From Deltaproteobacteria bacterium (GTDB lineage: Bacteria > Desulfobacterota > Syntrophia > Syntrophales > JAFGHS01), in the NCBI GenBank assembly GCA_016928025.1, contig JAFGLN010000058.1, forward strand, positions 1-32,298: a stretch of DNA of 32,298 nucleotides, read 5' to 3'. The translations under genes and the position numbers were made by a program. Of this stretch, positions 14,997 through 23,763 are shown in pieces. How positions within the stretch are numbered: the first letter of the stretch is position 1; each line of letters starts with the position of its first letter. Below the pieces are notes generated by a model that was not told the DNA's origin, did no database searches, and worked only from the letters and a program-made list of their open reading frames with translations.

Positions 14997-17078
14997 GTGT
15001 CGCCAGACAATATTATGACACTCAATGAATTCGATGGATTGGCCCTGCTTAAGCAGTGGGGAATCCCCGTAATCAATAGTATGATGGCCGATAATGCTTC
15101 GGAGGCCGTTCAGGCGGCTCCAAAAATTGGCTTTCCCGTTGCCCTCAAGGTCTGTTCCGATGCCGTTCCGCACAAAACCGAGCAGGGCGGTGTCATGCTG
15201 AATGTCGAAGATACCGCTTCAATACGCCGGGCGGCGAAGGAGATGGACGATAAATTCAAGGCTGTTCCCCATGCACTTCTGGTACAGAAAATGGCCAGTC
15301 CTGGCATGGAGCTTATCCTTGGCGCCCGACGCGATCCCGTGTTTGGGCCCATTGTCCTGGTCGGAATTGGCGGCATCTTTACTGAAGTTTTTCGTGACAC
15401 GGCCATCGATATCGCACCGGTTGACAATAAGGCTGCTCTGACCATGCTCCGGCGTCTGCGGGGCTCCGTTCTGTTCGATGGCTATCGTTCCCAAAGGGCT
15501 GTTGATTTCTTAGCCATTGCCGAGGCGGTCTCGTCATTATCGCAGCTCATATCACGGCGTTCGGACGTTATCGAGATCGATGTAAATCCGTTCATTGCCT
15601 ATCCGGAAGGTGGCATGGCCGTGGATGCCCTGGTGCGGTTGGGTGAAAGAAGTGAGCGGATCTCCCGAAGAAAAAATGATCCGGCAAGGTTGACGCCGTT
15701 TTTCAGACCGTCCTCCCTGGCGCTGATCGGTGCTTCTCGGACCCCGGGAAAAGGAGGTAACATCATCTTACGCAACCTGCTGAAGGCCGGTTTCAAGGGC
15801 ACCATTCATCCCATCAATCCCACCGGCAAAGAAATTCTCGGCCTGCCGGCTTATGCCGGCGTCCGTGATGTGCCGTCGCCTGTGGATCTGGCTATGATGG
15901 TCATCCCGAAGGGAGCGGTTTCTGAGGCTATGGATGACTGTGCCGCCAGGGGGATCGTGAATGTCATCCTCAGCACGGGCGGCTATTCGGACATGGGAGA
16001 GGCGGGCGCTCAGGAGCAGAAAATTCTCATGGACAGGACACGAAAAGCGGGCATCCGGGTCATGGGCCCCAACAGTATCGGCACACTCAATCCTGCCGCC
16101 GGTCTGGCCACATCCATTGTGGGGCTGGAACCGATCAAGGCCGGAGGCGTGTCGATCGTCGGGCAGTCGGGCGTCTTTTCTTCAGGATGGGGGCGCTGGA
16201 TTGCCGACGCCAAACCGTTCGGCCTGGCCAAAGTGGCCTGCATCGGTAACAAGGGTGATATCAACGAAAGCGACCTGTTGGAATATCTGGCCGATGACCC
16301 GGAGACGACCGTCATCGGCATGTACCTGGAAGGCGTGATTGACGGACGGCGTTTTATCCGGGCCGCCGGAGCGGCAGGCAGGAAAAAGCCGGTCGTGGTG
16401 ATGAAAGCGGGGCGGACTGAAGCGGGGGCGGCGGCCGTTGTCTCACACACGGGATCGCTGGCGGGATCGGACGAAGTCTTTAACGCGGTCTGCCGGAAAA
16501 CAGGTTTGGTTCGCGTGCATGATTCAGAAAACTTTTTCGATACCTTATCCGCCTTTGAAAAGCTGCCGCTGCCGCGAGGCAATCGCATGGGCGTGATTTC
16601 CATCTCCGGCATGGGATGTGTTGCCGCCACTGATGCCGCAGAGGAATACGGCATTGCCTTACCCCTGCTAAGAACCGGAACGCTGAAAAAACTGGGCGAG
16701 GTAATGCCTCCGTGGGCGCCGGTGCGAAACCCCGTCGACACTTGGTCCGCCATCGAGCAAAACGGATCGAAGAAGACCATGAGTCATATCGCCCGCTGTT
16801 TGATGGAACAGAAGGACATCGATGCCCTCCTGATGATCTTTGTCCTGATGCCTGAAAGCATTTTCGACATTGCCGAAGCTTTCGCCGACATCATCGAAAG
16901 TCATCCCGGCAAGCCGGTTCTGATCAGCTATTACGGAGGGACGGCCAGAGAGGCTGCCCACATTCATGAAGGATTTTCCGCACTGGGCGTACCGAGTTAC
17001 CCCACGCCGGAGCGTGCCCTGTACGCATTCAGTCGCATGATGGCGTATGCCGGATTTCGCGGTGTCATCCGCAAATAA
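14997..17078 (+). CDS. ADP-forming acyl-CoA synthetase, fused, ATP-grasp half first
   Basis: 693 aa from GTG 14997, 6 nt after AGGAGG; a TTG five codons earlier lies inside the ribosome site. Residues about 5-215 form an ATP-grasp_5 (beta) half (LLKQWGIPV, ALKVCSDAVPHKTEQGGVML). Residues about 225-690 form the alpha half: CoA-binding Rossmann domain (LALIGASRTPGKGG), succinyl-CoA-ligase-like domains (VMGPNSIGTLNP, IVGQSGVFSSG) and phosphohistidine His484 in SHTGSLAG. It interconverts acyl-CoA + ADP + Pi with acid + CoA + ATP; direction and acyl group cannot be read. Most fused bacterial forms I remember are alpha then beta, so this order is less common. First gene of a rightward block. Confidence 0.92.
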   Translation: MSPDNIMTLNEFDGLALLKQWGIPVINSMMADNASEAVQAAPKIGFPVALKVCSDAVPHKTEQGGVMLNVEDTASIRRAAKEMDDKFKAVPHALLVQKMASPGMELILGARRDPVFGPIVLVGIGGIFTEVFRDTAIDIAPVDNKAALTMLRRLRGSVLFDGYRSQRAVDFLAIAEAVSSLSQLISRRSDVIEIDVNPFIAYPEGGMAVDALVRLGERSERISRRKNDPARLTPFFRPSSLALIGASRTPGKGGNIILRNLLKAGFKGTIHPINPTGKEILGLPAYAGVRDVPSPVDLAMMVIPKGAVSEAMDDCAARGIVNVILSTGGYSDMGEAGAQEQKILMDRTRKAGIRVMGPNSIGTLNPAAGLATSIVGLEPIKAGGVSIVGQSGVFSSGWGRWIADAKPFGLAKVACIGNKGDINESDLLEYLADDPETTVIGMYLEGVIDGRRFIRAAGAAGRKKPVVVMKAGRTEAGAAAVVSHTGSLAGSDEVFNAVCRKTGLVRVHDSENFFDTLSAFEKLPLPRGNRMGVISISGMGCVAATDAAEEYGIALPLLRTGTLKKLGEVMPPWAPVRNPVDTWSAIEQNGSKKTMSHIARCLMEQKDIDALLMIFVLMPESIFDIAEAFADIIESHPGKPVLISYYGGTAREAAHIHEGFSALGVPSYPTPERALYAFSRMMAYAGFRGVIRK

Positions 17079-17109
17079 TTTACCCAAGACCATGAATGAG
17101 GATGAATGG

Positions 17110-17643
17110 ATGGATAAAATAAAAATCATCAGGCACATTATCGGATATATTATCGGCATGACCGTTTTTGTGATCCTGGTTCCTTATGGATTAATCAAAT
17201 TTTCCCGGTTGTTTGGGTCTTTCGGTGAAGCGGGTTTTCTTCACCCCGATTGGCTTCGCCTGACCATTGCCGCCGTTTTCTTAACCATCGGATTGATTTT
17301 TGCCTTATGGTCTAATGCCGCCTTATTCATCATCGGGAGAGGGGGGCCTGCCGACGGATTCAATGTGGCCATCAGTCCGAGATCGGAAAAGCTGGTTGTC
17401 ACGGGACCCTATCGATATACACGGAATCCCATGGTGTTTGGGGCGTACATGATCTATTTTTCCGTTGCCCTGTATATGAATTCCCTGGCCTGTCTGGGGC
17501 TGTTGATATTTTTTTACGGTTTATCGATCATCTATCTTAAATTAACCGAAGAAAAAAGGCTTTATCATGATTTCGGCGATGATTACCTGGATTATCAGAA
17601 AAAGGTGTCCATGATTATTCCTTTTCCCAGGAAGGGTTATTGA
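17110..17643 (+). CDS. Isoprenylcysteine carboxyl methyltransferase (ICMT/PEMT)-family membrane protein
   Basis: 177 aa from ATG 17110 (GAGGA 7 nt upstream); in-frame starts at 17047 and 17092 overlap or abut the synthetase end. Four hydrophobic segments at about 10-30, 50-70, 75-90 and 120-150. The C-terminal signature VVTGPYRYTRNPMVFGAYMI plus EEKRLYHDFGDDYLDYQKKV is typical of the ICMT/PEMT SAM-binding membrane family. Bacterial members methylate lipids, isoprenoids or unknown substrates. Its place between two acyl-CoA synthetase genes may be meaningful but gives no direct clue. Confidence 0.85.
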   Translation: MDKIKIIRHIIGYIIGMTVFVILVPYGLIKFSRLFGSFGEAGFLHPDWLRLTIAAVFLTIGLIFALWSNAALFIIGRGGPADGFNVAISPRSEKLVVTGPYRYTRNPMVFGAYMIYFSVALYMNSLACLGLLIFFYGLSIIYLKLTEEKRLYHDFGDDYLDYQKKVSMIIPFPRKGY

Positions 17644-17682
17644 ACAATGCCATGCTTTCGTGTATTAACATGGAGGTGATGC

Positions 17683-17709
17683 ATGATCGTTCATAAAATA
17701 CTCTCTTAG
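17683..17709 (+). other. 8-codon ORF with near-ideal ribosome site, in frame with the next gene
   Basis: GGAGGTGAT, 2 nt, ATG (17683), encoding M-I-V-H-K-I-L-S, then TAG (17707-17709). The frame continues without further stop into the ATG of the synthetase subunit at 17722. It is either a leader peptide or an N-terminal extension cut by an amber codon. Confidence 0.45.
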
Positions 17710-17721
17710 AAAGAGTGGACA

Positions 17722-19176
17722 ATGGAAAAAGATCCCAAGCTCTTCGATTATATATTCAATCCCCGCACGGTTGCCGTCATCGGCGCTTCACCCAATGATA
17801 TCGCGACGCGCGCCCAGATGCAGACAAAACTCAAAGACCGCCTGTTTTTCGTCAATCCCAAATACAAGGAGGTCATGGGCAAACAATGCTATCCCGGCAT
17901 TCTCGATATCCCGAAAGAAATCGACTATGTCATTATCGTGATCGGCCAGGCGGCGATACCGGCCGTGTTGGAGGATTGCATCCGCAAAGGCGTCAAGGTC
18001 GCCCAGATATTCTCAGCCGGCTATAGTGAAACGGGGATTCCCGAAGCGATTGAGCGCGAGAAGGCATTGAAAGAGCAGGCGGCGGGCCGGATCAGGCTTA
18101 TCGGGCCGAATTGTCTGGGGGTATACTGTCCTCGTTCAGGGCTGGCCATCGTTCCCGAGGCACCTACGGATGAAGGTCATATCAGTGTTCTCGCTCAAAG
18201 CGGAAGCGTGACGGAATTCTTCTCCTATTTCGCCGTAACCAAGAACCTCCGGTTCAGCAAAATGGTCAGCTACGGCAATGCCATCGACCTGGACGGGGCG
18301 GATTTTCTGGATTATCTGGCTGACGATCCGGACACAAAGATTATTGCCGTCTATATTGAGGGTGCCAAAGATCCCGCACGCCTGAGCGCCGCCCTGTCAA
18401 AGGCCGCACGAAAGAAACCGGTCATCGCCATCAAAGGGGGTATGACGGAGCAGGGGATGCGGGCGGCATCCTCCCATACGGCGGCCATGGCCGGGAGTCC
18501 GGACATCTGGAAGGGTGTCTTCAAACAGACCGGCGTTCTCCAGGTGAACAGCTTTGATGAAATGGTCAATACAGTTATCGCCTTCGATAAAACAGCCTTC
18601 CCCGCCGGCCGCAGGGCCGCCCTAGTCACCAATTCCGGGGGGTTCAGCGTCATCCAGTTGGATCTCTGCGTCAGTTTGGGGATTGAGGTGCCCCGGTTCT
18701 CCGACGCGACCATCGATGCGCTTCAAGCTTTGGTTCCCCGCGCCGGAACCAGCATCGGCAATCCGTTGGATGCCTGGCCCATCTTCTACAATGTTGCTCC
18801 CAAAGGTAATGTGGCCGATATCATTGAAATAGTGGCCATGGATGAAGGAATCGATACGCTGGTGTTTCATTTTGACCAGTTCCGCTATCTCAGAAGAATC
18901 ATCGGACCGGATATTGAGAACCATATGGACCGGCTGATCGACCTGATGGTGGAAGGATGCGAGCGCGTCCGCGACAAAGTGGGAAAGCCGGTATTTGTTT
19001 CCATCTATCTCGATCCTTATCTGGAAGACGTGCAGGACAGATTTTACAACCTGACCATTAAAAAAGCTTTTGTTAAAAAAGGGTTCCCCGTCTATGCGTC
19101 GCTGGACGGCGCGATGATGGCCCTGGCCAATCTATACCGGTATGCAGAAAGGCAAGTGACAGGTGACAAAAAATGA
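17722..19176 (+). CDS. Acyl-CoA synthetase (ADP-forming), alpha-type subunit without ATP-grasp
   Basis: 484 aa. CoA-binding Rossmann domain at the N-terminus (IFNPRTVAVIGASPND), then succinyl-CoA-ligase-like domains (RLIGPNCLGVYCP, VLAQSGSVTEF) and phosphohistidine His252 in SHTAAMAGSP. The ATP-grasp beta domain needed for ATP/ADP exchange is absent, and no separate beta gene is nearby; it may borrow one from elsewhere or act differently. It differs from the alpha half of the upstream fused enzyme, so it is a distinct paralogue. The ribosome site (AGAGTGG) is modest; a stronger one lies in front of an 8-codon in-frame ORF just upstream. Confidence 0.88.
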   Translation: MEKDPKLFDYIFNPRTVAVIGASPNDIATRAQMQTKLKDRLFFVNPKYKEVMGKQCYPGILDIPKEIDYVIIVIGQAAIPAVLEDCIRKGVKVAQIFSAGYSETGIPEAIEREKALKEQAAGRIRLIGPNCLGVYCPRSGLAIVPEAPTDEGHISVLAQSGSVTEFFSYFAVTKNLRFSKMVSYGNAIDLDGADFLDYLADDPDTKIIAVYIEGAKDPARLSAALSKAARKKPVIAIKGGMTEQGMRAASSHTAAMAGSPDIWKGVFKQTGVLQVNSFDEMVNTVIAFDKTAFPAGRRAALVTNSGGFSVIQLDLCVSLGIEVPRFSDATIDALQALVPRAGTSIGNPLDAWPIFYNVAPKGNVADIIEIVAMDEGIDTLVFHFDQFRYLRRIIGPDIENHMDRLIDLMVEGCERVRDKVGKPVFVSIYLDPYLEDVQDRFYNLTIKKAFVKKGFPVYASLDGAMMALANLYRYAERQVTGDKK

Positions 19177-19218
19177 CAAAAGTAACTCGTCACGATTTTC
19201 TTAGTAAAAGCATCCTTC

Positions 19219-20364
19219 ATGAATGAATCGAAAGTTGTTTTAATCCGCTGCGAGACATACGATGATGACGCTGTTTATGATGCCGTAAAAAGGGGTGTCG
19301 ATCTGCTGGGCGGTATAGCCAAATTCGTCAGGCCCGGTGAAAAAATTTTATTAAAGCCCAATGTCCTTGCGGGTTCTCCACCGGAAAAATGTGTCACGAC
19401 CCATCCGGCAGTCTTCAAAGCCGTGGGCCGATTATTGAAGGCAAAAGACGTTAAACTCTATTATGGAGATTCCCCGGGGATCGGATCCATTGAAGGCACG
19501 TTGAGAAGAGCCGGGCTGAAGGCCGTCGCCGATGACCTGGGTATAATACTGGCTGACTTTAACAGTGGCAGACCCGTTCACCATCCGAAGGCCCTGCAGA
19601 ATAAGGTTTTGACCATCGCCCATGGGGCCCTGGAGTCTGACGGGCTGATCAGTCTTCCAAAATTCAAAACCCATGGGTTGACCCGCTTTACCGGAGCCGT
19701 CAAAAACCAGTTCGGCTGTGTTCCCGGCATCCTCAAAGCACAGTATCATCTGAAACTTGCCGATGCCTACCAGTTCGGTACACTGCTGGCGGACATCAAC
19801 ACCCTGTTAAAGCCCCGTTTATATGTGATGGACGGCATCATGGCCATGGAGGGCAACGGTCCGCGCAACGGTCATCCCCGGGCGATGAACGTGCTTCTTT
19901 TTTCGTCCGATCCCGTCGCTCTGGACGCGATCGCCTGTAAAATTATTGATATGAATCCCGAATTTGTGCCCACTTCGCAACCCGGGGAAAGGTCCGGTTT
20001 GGGAAACGATCGATTTGAGAATATCGAGGTAGCCGGCGATCCCCTGGACTCTTTTGTTGCTGAAGATTTTGATATCGTCCGTCGGCCGCCCGACGTCGCT
20101 GCTCCGAGAGGGATTCTGGCCCTGATTAAAAACCAGGTGACCTCGCGACCTGTTATTGATCATGTGAAATGCACCGGTTGCGGGATTTGCATCAAGGCCT
20201 GTCCGGTGGGCACCAAAGCATTGACTTGGGACGAGCGAAACAGTAAAATCCCCAAACATTTTTACAAACATTGCATCCGCTGTTACTGCTGTCAGGAGAT
20301 GTGTCCCGAAGGCGCGATTACCGTTGAGACGCCGCTGCTGAGCCGGCTGATATTCAGAGGATGA
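19219..20364 (+). CDS. DUF362 protein with C-terminal 2x[4Fe-4S] ferredoxin domain
   Basis: 381 aa. Residues 1-300 match DUF362 (VRPGEKILLKPNVLAG, SLPKFKTHGLTRFTGAVKNQ, SSDPVALDAIACKII). Residues about 312-372 are a bacterial ferredoxin domain with clusters Cys318/321/324/328 and Cys352/355/358/362; an extra Cys357 sits inside the second motif. No signal or Tat motif, so cytoplasmic. DUF362 proteins have no established reaction. The context of acyl-CoA synthetases and, further on, a low-potential reductase suggests electron delivery, which is inference. It follows the alpha subunit by 42 nt on the same strand. Confidence 0.9.
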   Translation: MNESKVVLIRCETYDDDAVYDAVKRGVDLLGGIAKFVRPGEKILLKPNVLAGSPPEKCVTTHPAVFKAVGRLLKAKDVKLYYGDSPGIGSIEGTLRRAGLKAVADDLGIILADFNSGRPVHHPKALQNKVLTIAHGALESDGLISLPKFKTHGLTRFTGAVKNQFGCVPGILKAQYHLKLADAYQFGTLLADINTLLKPRLYVMDGIMAMEGNGPRNGHPRAMNVLLFSSDPVALDAIACKIIDMNPEFVPTSQPGERSGLGNDRFENIEVAGDPLDSFVAEDFDIVRRPPDVAAPRGILALIKNQVTSRPVIDHVKCTGCGICIKACPVGTKALTWDERNSKIPKHFYKHCIRCYCCQEMCPEGAITVETPLLSRLIFRG

Positions 20365-20401
20365 GGGGTCAAAATTCATAACGTCACAGGAGAAAATCGT
20401 A

Positions 20402-21094
20402 ATGCAACTGATATTTATTCACGGGTCCGGCGGGTCCAAAGAGGCCTGGACCTATCAGACTCAGTATTTCAAAGGCAGCATGGCCCTGGATCTCCCGGGT
20501 CATCCGGCGGGGGAACTGCGACCCTCCATCGCCGGTTATGTCGAATGGCTGCGGGCGTTTGTCCGGGAAAAAGGCTATTCCGATCTCGTCCTGATCGGCC
20601 ATTCCCTGGGCAGCGGCATCGCCCTTTTGTATGCCCTGATGTATCCGGAAGAGGTGAAGGCCGTCATTACCGTGGGGGGTGGAGCCCGGTTGCGGGTGCA
20701 TCCCATGTTTCTGACGGCTCTGGAAGAAGCGGTTAAGGATCCGGCGGCTTATGCAAACACACCCAATCCCGCCTATGATCTTATCGATCGTGAACTGGCT
20801 GCCGTTCTCAAGCGCCGGTCGGCGGAAAACGGACCGGCCGCCACACTGAACGATATGAGGGCCTGCGACCAGTTCGATATCATGGATCGTATCGATCAGA
20901 TCGACATCCCCACCCTCGCCCTCTGCGGCGATCAGGATGTGATGACACCGCCTAAATATTCTCATTACCTGGCCCAGCACATGCCCCGGTCCCAAGCACA
21001 AATCATTGCAGGCGGCACGCATATGGTCTTCGCGGAAAAACCCGATGAAGTGAACCGGGCCATTGAAGATTTCCTGAAAACTATTGCGGCATAG
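20402..21094 (+). CDS. Alpha/beta hydrolase
   Basis: 230 aa, ATG preceded by AGGAG. The alpha/beta-hydrolase fold is plain: IFIHGSGGSKEAW oxyanion strand, nucleophile Ser68 in GHSLGSG, acid Asp179 in CGDQDVMTPP, and His207 in GGTHMVFAEKP. This is the full catalytic triad, with a short helical cap at about 100-150. Size and motifs fit small esterase/thioesterase or ring-cleavage C-C hydrolases. In this neighbourhood a CoA-thioester or ester substrate is a fair guess. 37 nt downstream of the DUF362 gene. Confidence 0.88.
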   Translation: MQLIFIHGSGGSKEAWTYQTQYFKGSMALDLPGHPAGELRPSIAGYVEWLRAFVREKGYSDLVLIGHSLGSGIALLYALMYPEEVKAVITVGGGARLRVHPMFLTALEEAVKDPAAYANTPNPAYDLIDRELAAVLKRRSAENGPAATLNDMRACDQFDIMDRIDQIDIPTLALCGDQDVMTPPKYSHYLAQHMPRSQAQIIAGGTHMVFAEKPDEVNRAIEDFLKTIAA

Positions 21095-21134
21095 TCGGGA
21101 ATAACGGGGATGAGAAAAAGGAAGCAAAAAGTCC

Positions 21135-21890
21135 ATGTTTCCTATTCGTGACGAAAATCCGAAATTCCATACGACGATGATCACCTATGCGATTATTGTC
21201 GTAAATGCCCTAGTCTGGATTTTTTTTCAGGGAGCAGGCACCCAGCCGGGGCTGATCAAATCCATTTTTTCTTTTGGTTTGATCCCCGGGGAGCTTTTAG
21301 GGACCATCCCGGCCGGAACCCGGGTGAACATTGGCGGCGGTATGGCCTATGTCATTGAGCGTTCCGGGAACAGCCTGTCGCTGATATCGCATATGTTTAT
21401 GCATGGCGGATGGTTTCATATCATCGGTAATATGTGGTTTTTGACCATATTGGGGGATAATGTGGAAGATTCCATGGGATCCGTAAGATTTTTATTCTTT
21501 TATTTATTATGCGGACTTGCGGCGGCGGCGACACAGATGGCTTTAAACCCCGCGGGCGCTGTGCCCATGGTGGGAGCGTCCGGTGCCATCGGCGGTGTGA
21601 TGGGCGCCTACGTCGTCCTCTATCCACGTGCTCCGGTTCATATGCTCGTCTTTTTGGGATTTTTTATAACCCGGATTATCGTGCCCGCCTATTTCATGTT
21701 GGGTTACTGGTTTTTGCTTCAATTGGCCGGAATAGCGTTTTCGGCGGGCTCCCGAGGCGGCGGCGTCGCCTTTGGCGCCCATGTCGGCGGATTTGTTGCG
21801 GGCGTTGCCCTGGTTTTCCTGTTCCGCAGCAAGGAACGGGTCCGGGAAAAACGAGCTCATGGCGGCGTCTGGTCATCCTGGAAACGCTGA
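21135..21890 (+). CDS. Rhomboid family intramembrane serine protease
   Basis: 251 aa with six predicted membrane helices. Hallmarks: the L1 region HMFMHGGWFHIIGNMWFL, catalytic Ser149 in GASGAIGG, and catalytic His216 in FGAHVGGFVAG of the last helix, the Ser/His dyad of rhomboids. It cleaves membrane proteins inside the bilayer. The C-terminus is a short basic tail (RSKERVREKRAHGG). Located 40 nt after the hydrolase gene; co-transcription is possible, but a functional link is not evident. Confidence 0.93.
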   Translation: MFPIRDENPKFHTTMITYAIIVVNALVWIFFQGAGTQPGLIKSIFSFGLIPGELLGTIPAGTRVNIGGGMAYVIERSGNSLSLISHMFMHGGWFHIIGNMWFLTILGDNVEDSMGSVRFLFFYLLCGLAAAATQMALNPAGAVPMVGASGAIGGVMGAYVVLYPRAPVHMLVFLGFFITRIIVPAYFMLGYWFLLQLAGIAFSAGSRGGGVAFGAHVGGFVAGVALVFLFRSKERVREKRAHGGVWSSWKR

Positions 21891-22100
21891 TATCCGTTTG
21901 TGACGAAAGAGGTGATATTTCGGCGGAACGAAGGGACGGGGTGAAGTGAATTAGAAGCGGTTAAGAAGAGAAGAATGGCGTTGTGCCTGACGGTAATCCT
22001 TTCGCTTTACTGAAGGAGGAGGTTCCCTGAAGGAGCGCGGGTTGATACCGGGAAAAATGATGAAAATGACGTAGAAGATTTAACCGCCGGGAGGGTAAAC
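21891..22100 (+). other. Intergenic region with a 12-codon hydrophobic ORF
   Basis: 210 nt. At 21975-22013 an ATG preceded by AAGAGAAG opens M-A-L-C-L-T-V-I-L-S-L-Y then TGA, like a cut signal peptide. GGAGGAGG (22015-22022) follows without a start at a useful distance. Probably a gene remnant or leader. No Mg2+-riboswitch pattern is seen before the MgtC-family gene. Confidence 0.3.
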
Positions 22101-22802
22101 ATGAATCTATTGAATAAAGAGGCCGTCGATATCCTTATTCATCTGCTTGTTGCCATGGTGGCAGGCGGGCTGATCGGGCTCGAGAGAAGTTATTACGGCA
22201 GACCGGCGGGTTTTAGAACGCACACGCTGGTTTGCATGGCTTCAAGCCTCCTGATGCTCGTGACCATCTACCAACAATCCTGGTTTTCTACTGTGGTCTC
22301 GGAAACCGTCCGGGTGGACCCGACCCGCATGGCCCAGGGAATCATGACCGGCATCGGGTTTCTGGGCGCCGGCGTCATCATGAAGGAAGGGGCGTCGATC
22401 CGGGGATTGACCACGGCGGCGTCGATCTGGATCACGGCGGCCATCGGCATTCTGGCGGGTGTCGGTTTGTACGCGGCCTTGACGATTGTGACGATTCTGA
22501 CCCTGGGGACCCTAACCGTCTACCGTTTCGTGGAAGAAAGGCTTCCCATCCTCGTTTATGTTCATGCCTTTATTCGTTTCCAGAGAGAAAAAGCAATGTC
22601 GGAAGCGGAAATCCGCACACTCATGCGGGACCATGGCTTTGGTGTAACAAACCTCTGTCATGCGGTGACCCATGACCGAAAGTTCTATGAATACGACCTC
22701 ATCATTAAAGGCAGAAAGGATGAGAATATAAGACGCCTGTCCCAGTATCTTTCCGAGAAGGAGAACATTGCCGAATTCCGGATTTCCCCACCGGGTGAAT
22801 GA
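22101..22802 (+). CDS. MgtC/SapB family membrane protein
   Basis: 233 aa, ATG preceded by GGGAGGG. The N-terminal half has about five membrane helices with the family core GGLIGLERSYYGRPAGFRTH, TGIGFLGAGVIMKEG and SIRGLTTAASIW. Residues about 150-233 are a soluble ACT-like tail (MRDHGFGVTNL...). MgtC proteins help survival at low Mg2+ and modulate the F-ATPase in pathogens; in environmental bacteria the role is unclear. Stands alone with a 210-nt upstream gap. Confidence 0.92.
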   Translation: MNLLNKEAVDILIHLLVAMVAGGLIGLERSYYGRPAGFRTHTLVCMASSLLMLVTIYQQSWFSTVVSETVRVDPTRMAQGIMTGIGFLGAGVIMKEGASIRGLTTAASIWITAAIGILAGVGLYAALTIVTILTLGTLTVYRFVEERLPILVYVHAFIRFQREKAMSEAEIRTLMRDHGFGVTNLCHAVTHDRKFYEYDLIIKGRKDENIRRLSQYLSEKENIAEFRISPPGE

Positions 22803-22871
22803 ATTCATCCTGAGTTAGCGGGGATTGATTCCGCGGACTTGAGACTGTAGCCAACGGATCGTACTTTTGCC

Positions 22872-22899
22872 TTGACAGCACTTTCCATAATTGAATAAT
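22872..22899 (+). promoter_or_regulatory. Promoter of the reductase/dehydratase-like operon
   Basis: TTGACA (22872-22877), 16-nt spacer, AATAAT (22894-22899), 6 of 6 and 5 of 6 matches. Start near 22906, giving a ~64-nt leader before the GTG at 22970. Confidence 0.65.
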
Positions 22900-22969
22900 G
22901 GATTTGAATAAATTCAATTTTCTTCTTTTCTTTAAAGAGTATGATCATAAAGCCATGTGAGGTTGGAAG

Positions 22970-23743
22970 GTGATTACAGCCGGAATCGATATCGGGTCGT
23001 CCACATCCAAAGCGGTCCTGATTGACGAAGGAGACATGCTTTCTTACAGCATTATGCCGACAGGTGCCGAAAGCGTCAATTCCGCCCGCCGGGTCATGGC
23101 TGATGTTTTGGATAAAGCGGGTATTTCCGCAAAAGACGTTTCTTATATCCTGGCCACAGGATACGGTCGGGTGATTGTTCCCTTCGCGAATGAGGCCTTA
23201 ACCGAATTAACCTGCCACGCCCGGGGCGCCCATTTCCTTTTCCCCAATGTCCGGACCATATTGGACATGGGCGGGCAGGACTGCAAGGCCATCCGGTGTG
23301 ACGCGAACGGACAGCTCCTGAATTTTGTCATGAATGACAAATGCGCAGCCGGGACCGGGCGCTTTCTCGAGTTGATCGCCCGGGTATTGGGCGTGTCTCT
23401 GGATGCGCTCAGCGATCTCGCCCTCAAGGCCACAGCGACGATCAAAATCAACAGTACCTGCGCCGTTTTCGCCAAATCGGAAGTAACATCCCTGATCCGG
23501 GAAGGCAAAAATCGGTGTGATGTCATCGCGGGGCTCCACGATGCCATTGCCATGCGCGTGTTCAATCTATTAAGGGGCGTCGGTATTGAGTCGCAGCTGG
23601 CGATTACCGGGGGGTTAGGGAAAAACAAAGCCATTATTCGAGAAATCGAGAAAAAAACGGATCTCAACTGTATGATTGCCGAAGAGCCGCAGATTGTGGG
23701 CGCCCTCGGTGCCGCCCTTTTTGCGAGAGACAAGTTTATCTGA
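22970..23743 (+). CDS. Acyl-CoA dehydratase/benzoyl-CoA reductase activase (HgdC/BcrA type)
   Basis: 257 aa, GTG start preceded by GAGG. ASKHA ATPase: phosphate-1 loop GIDIGSSTSKAVLI, phosphate-2 loop LDMGGQDCKAI, and adenosine motif TGGLGKN. The [4Fe-4S] cluster bridging a dimer would be held by Cys125 (NDKCAAGTG) and Cys164 (NSTCAVFAKSE). It drives ATP-dependent electron transfer into the catalytic subunits encoded next. All motifs are intact, so an active ATPase is expected. First gene of a four-gene unit with gaps of 20, 15 and 6 nt. Confidence 0.93.
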   Translation: MITAGIDIGSSTSKAVLIDEGDMLSYSIMPTGAESVNSARRVMADVLDKAGISAKDVSYILATGYGRVIVPFANEALTELTCHARGAHFLFPNVRTILDMGGQDCKAIRCDANGQLLNFVMNDKCAAGTGRFLELIARVLGVSLDALSDLALKATATIKINSTCAVFAKSEVTSLIREGKNRCDVIAGLHDAIAMRVFNLLRGVGIESQLAITGGLGKNKAIIREIEKKTDLNCMIAEEPQIVGALGAALFARDKFI

Positions 23744-23763
23744 AAGGCGTAAGGAGGAGGGCT

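Noticed and set aside
17640..17668. TTGAAC-17-TATTAA as promoter of the ATP-grasp-less synthetase subunit
   Set aside because: Only 4 of 6 matches each, and the implied start would fall inside the strong Shine-Dalgarno of the 8-codon ORF.
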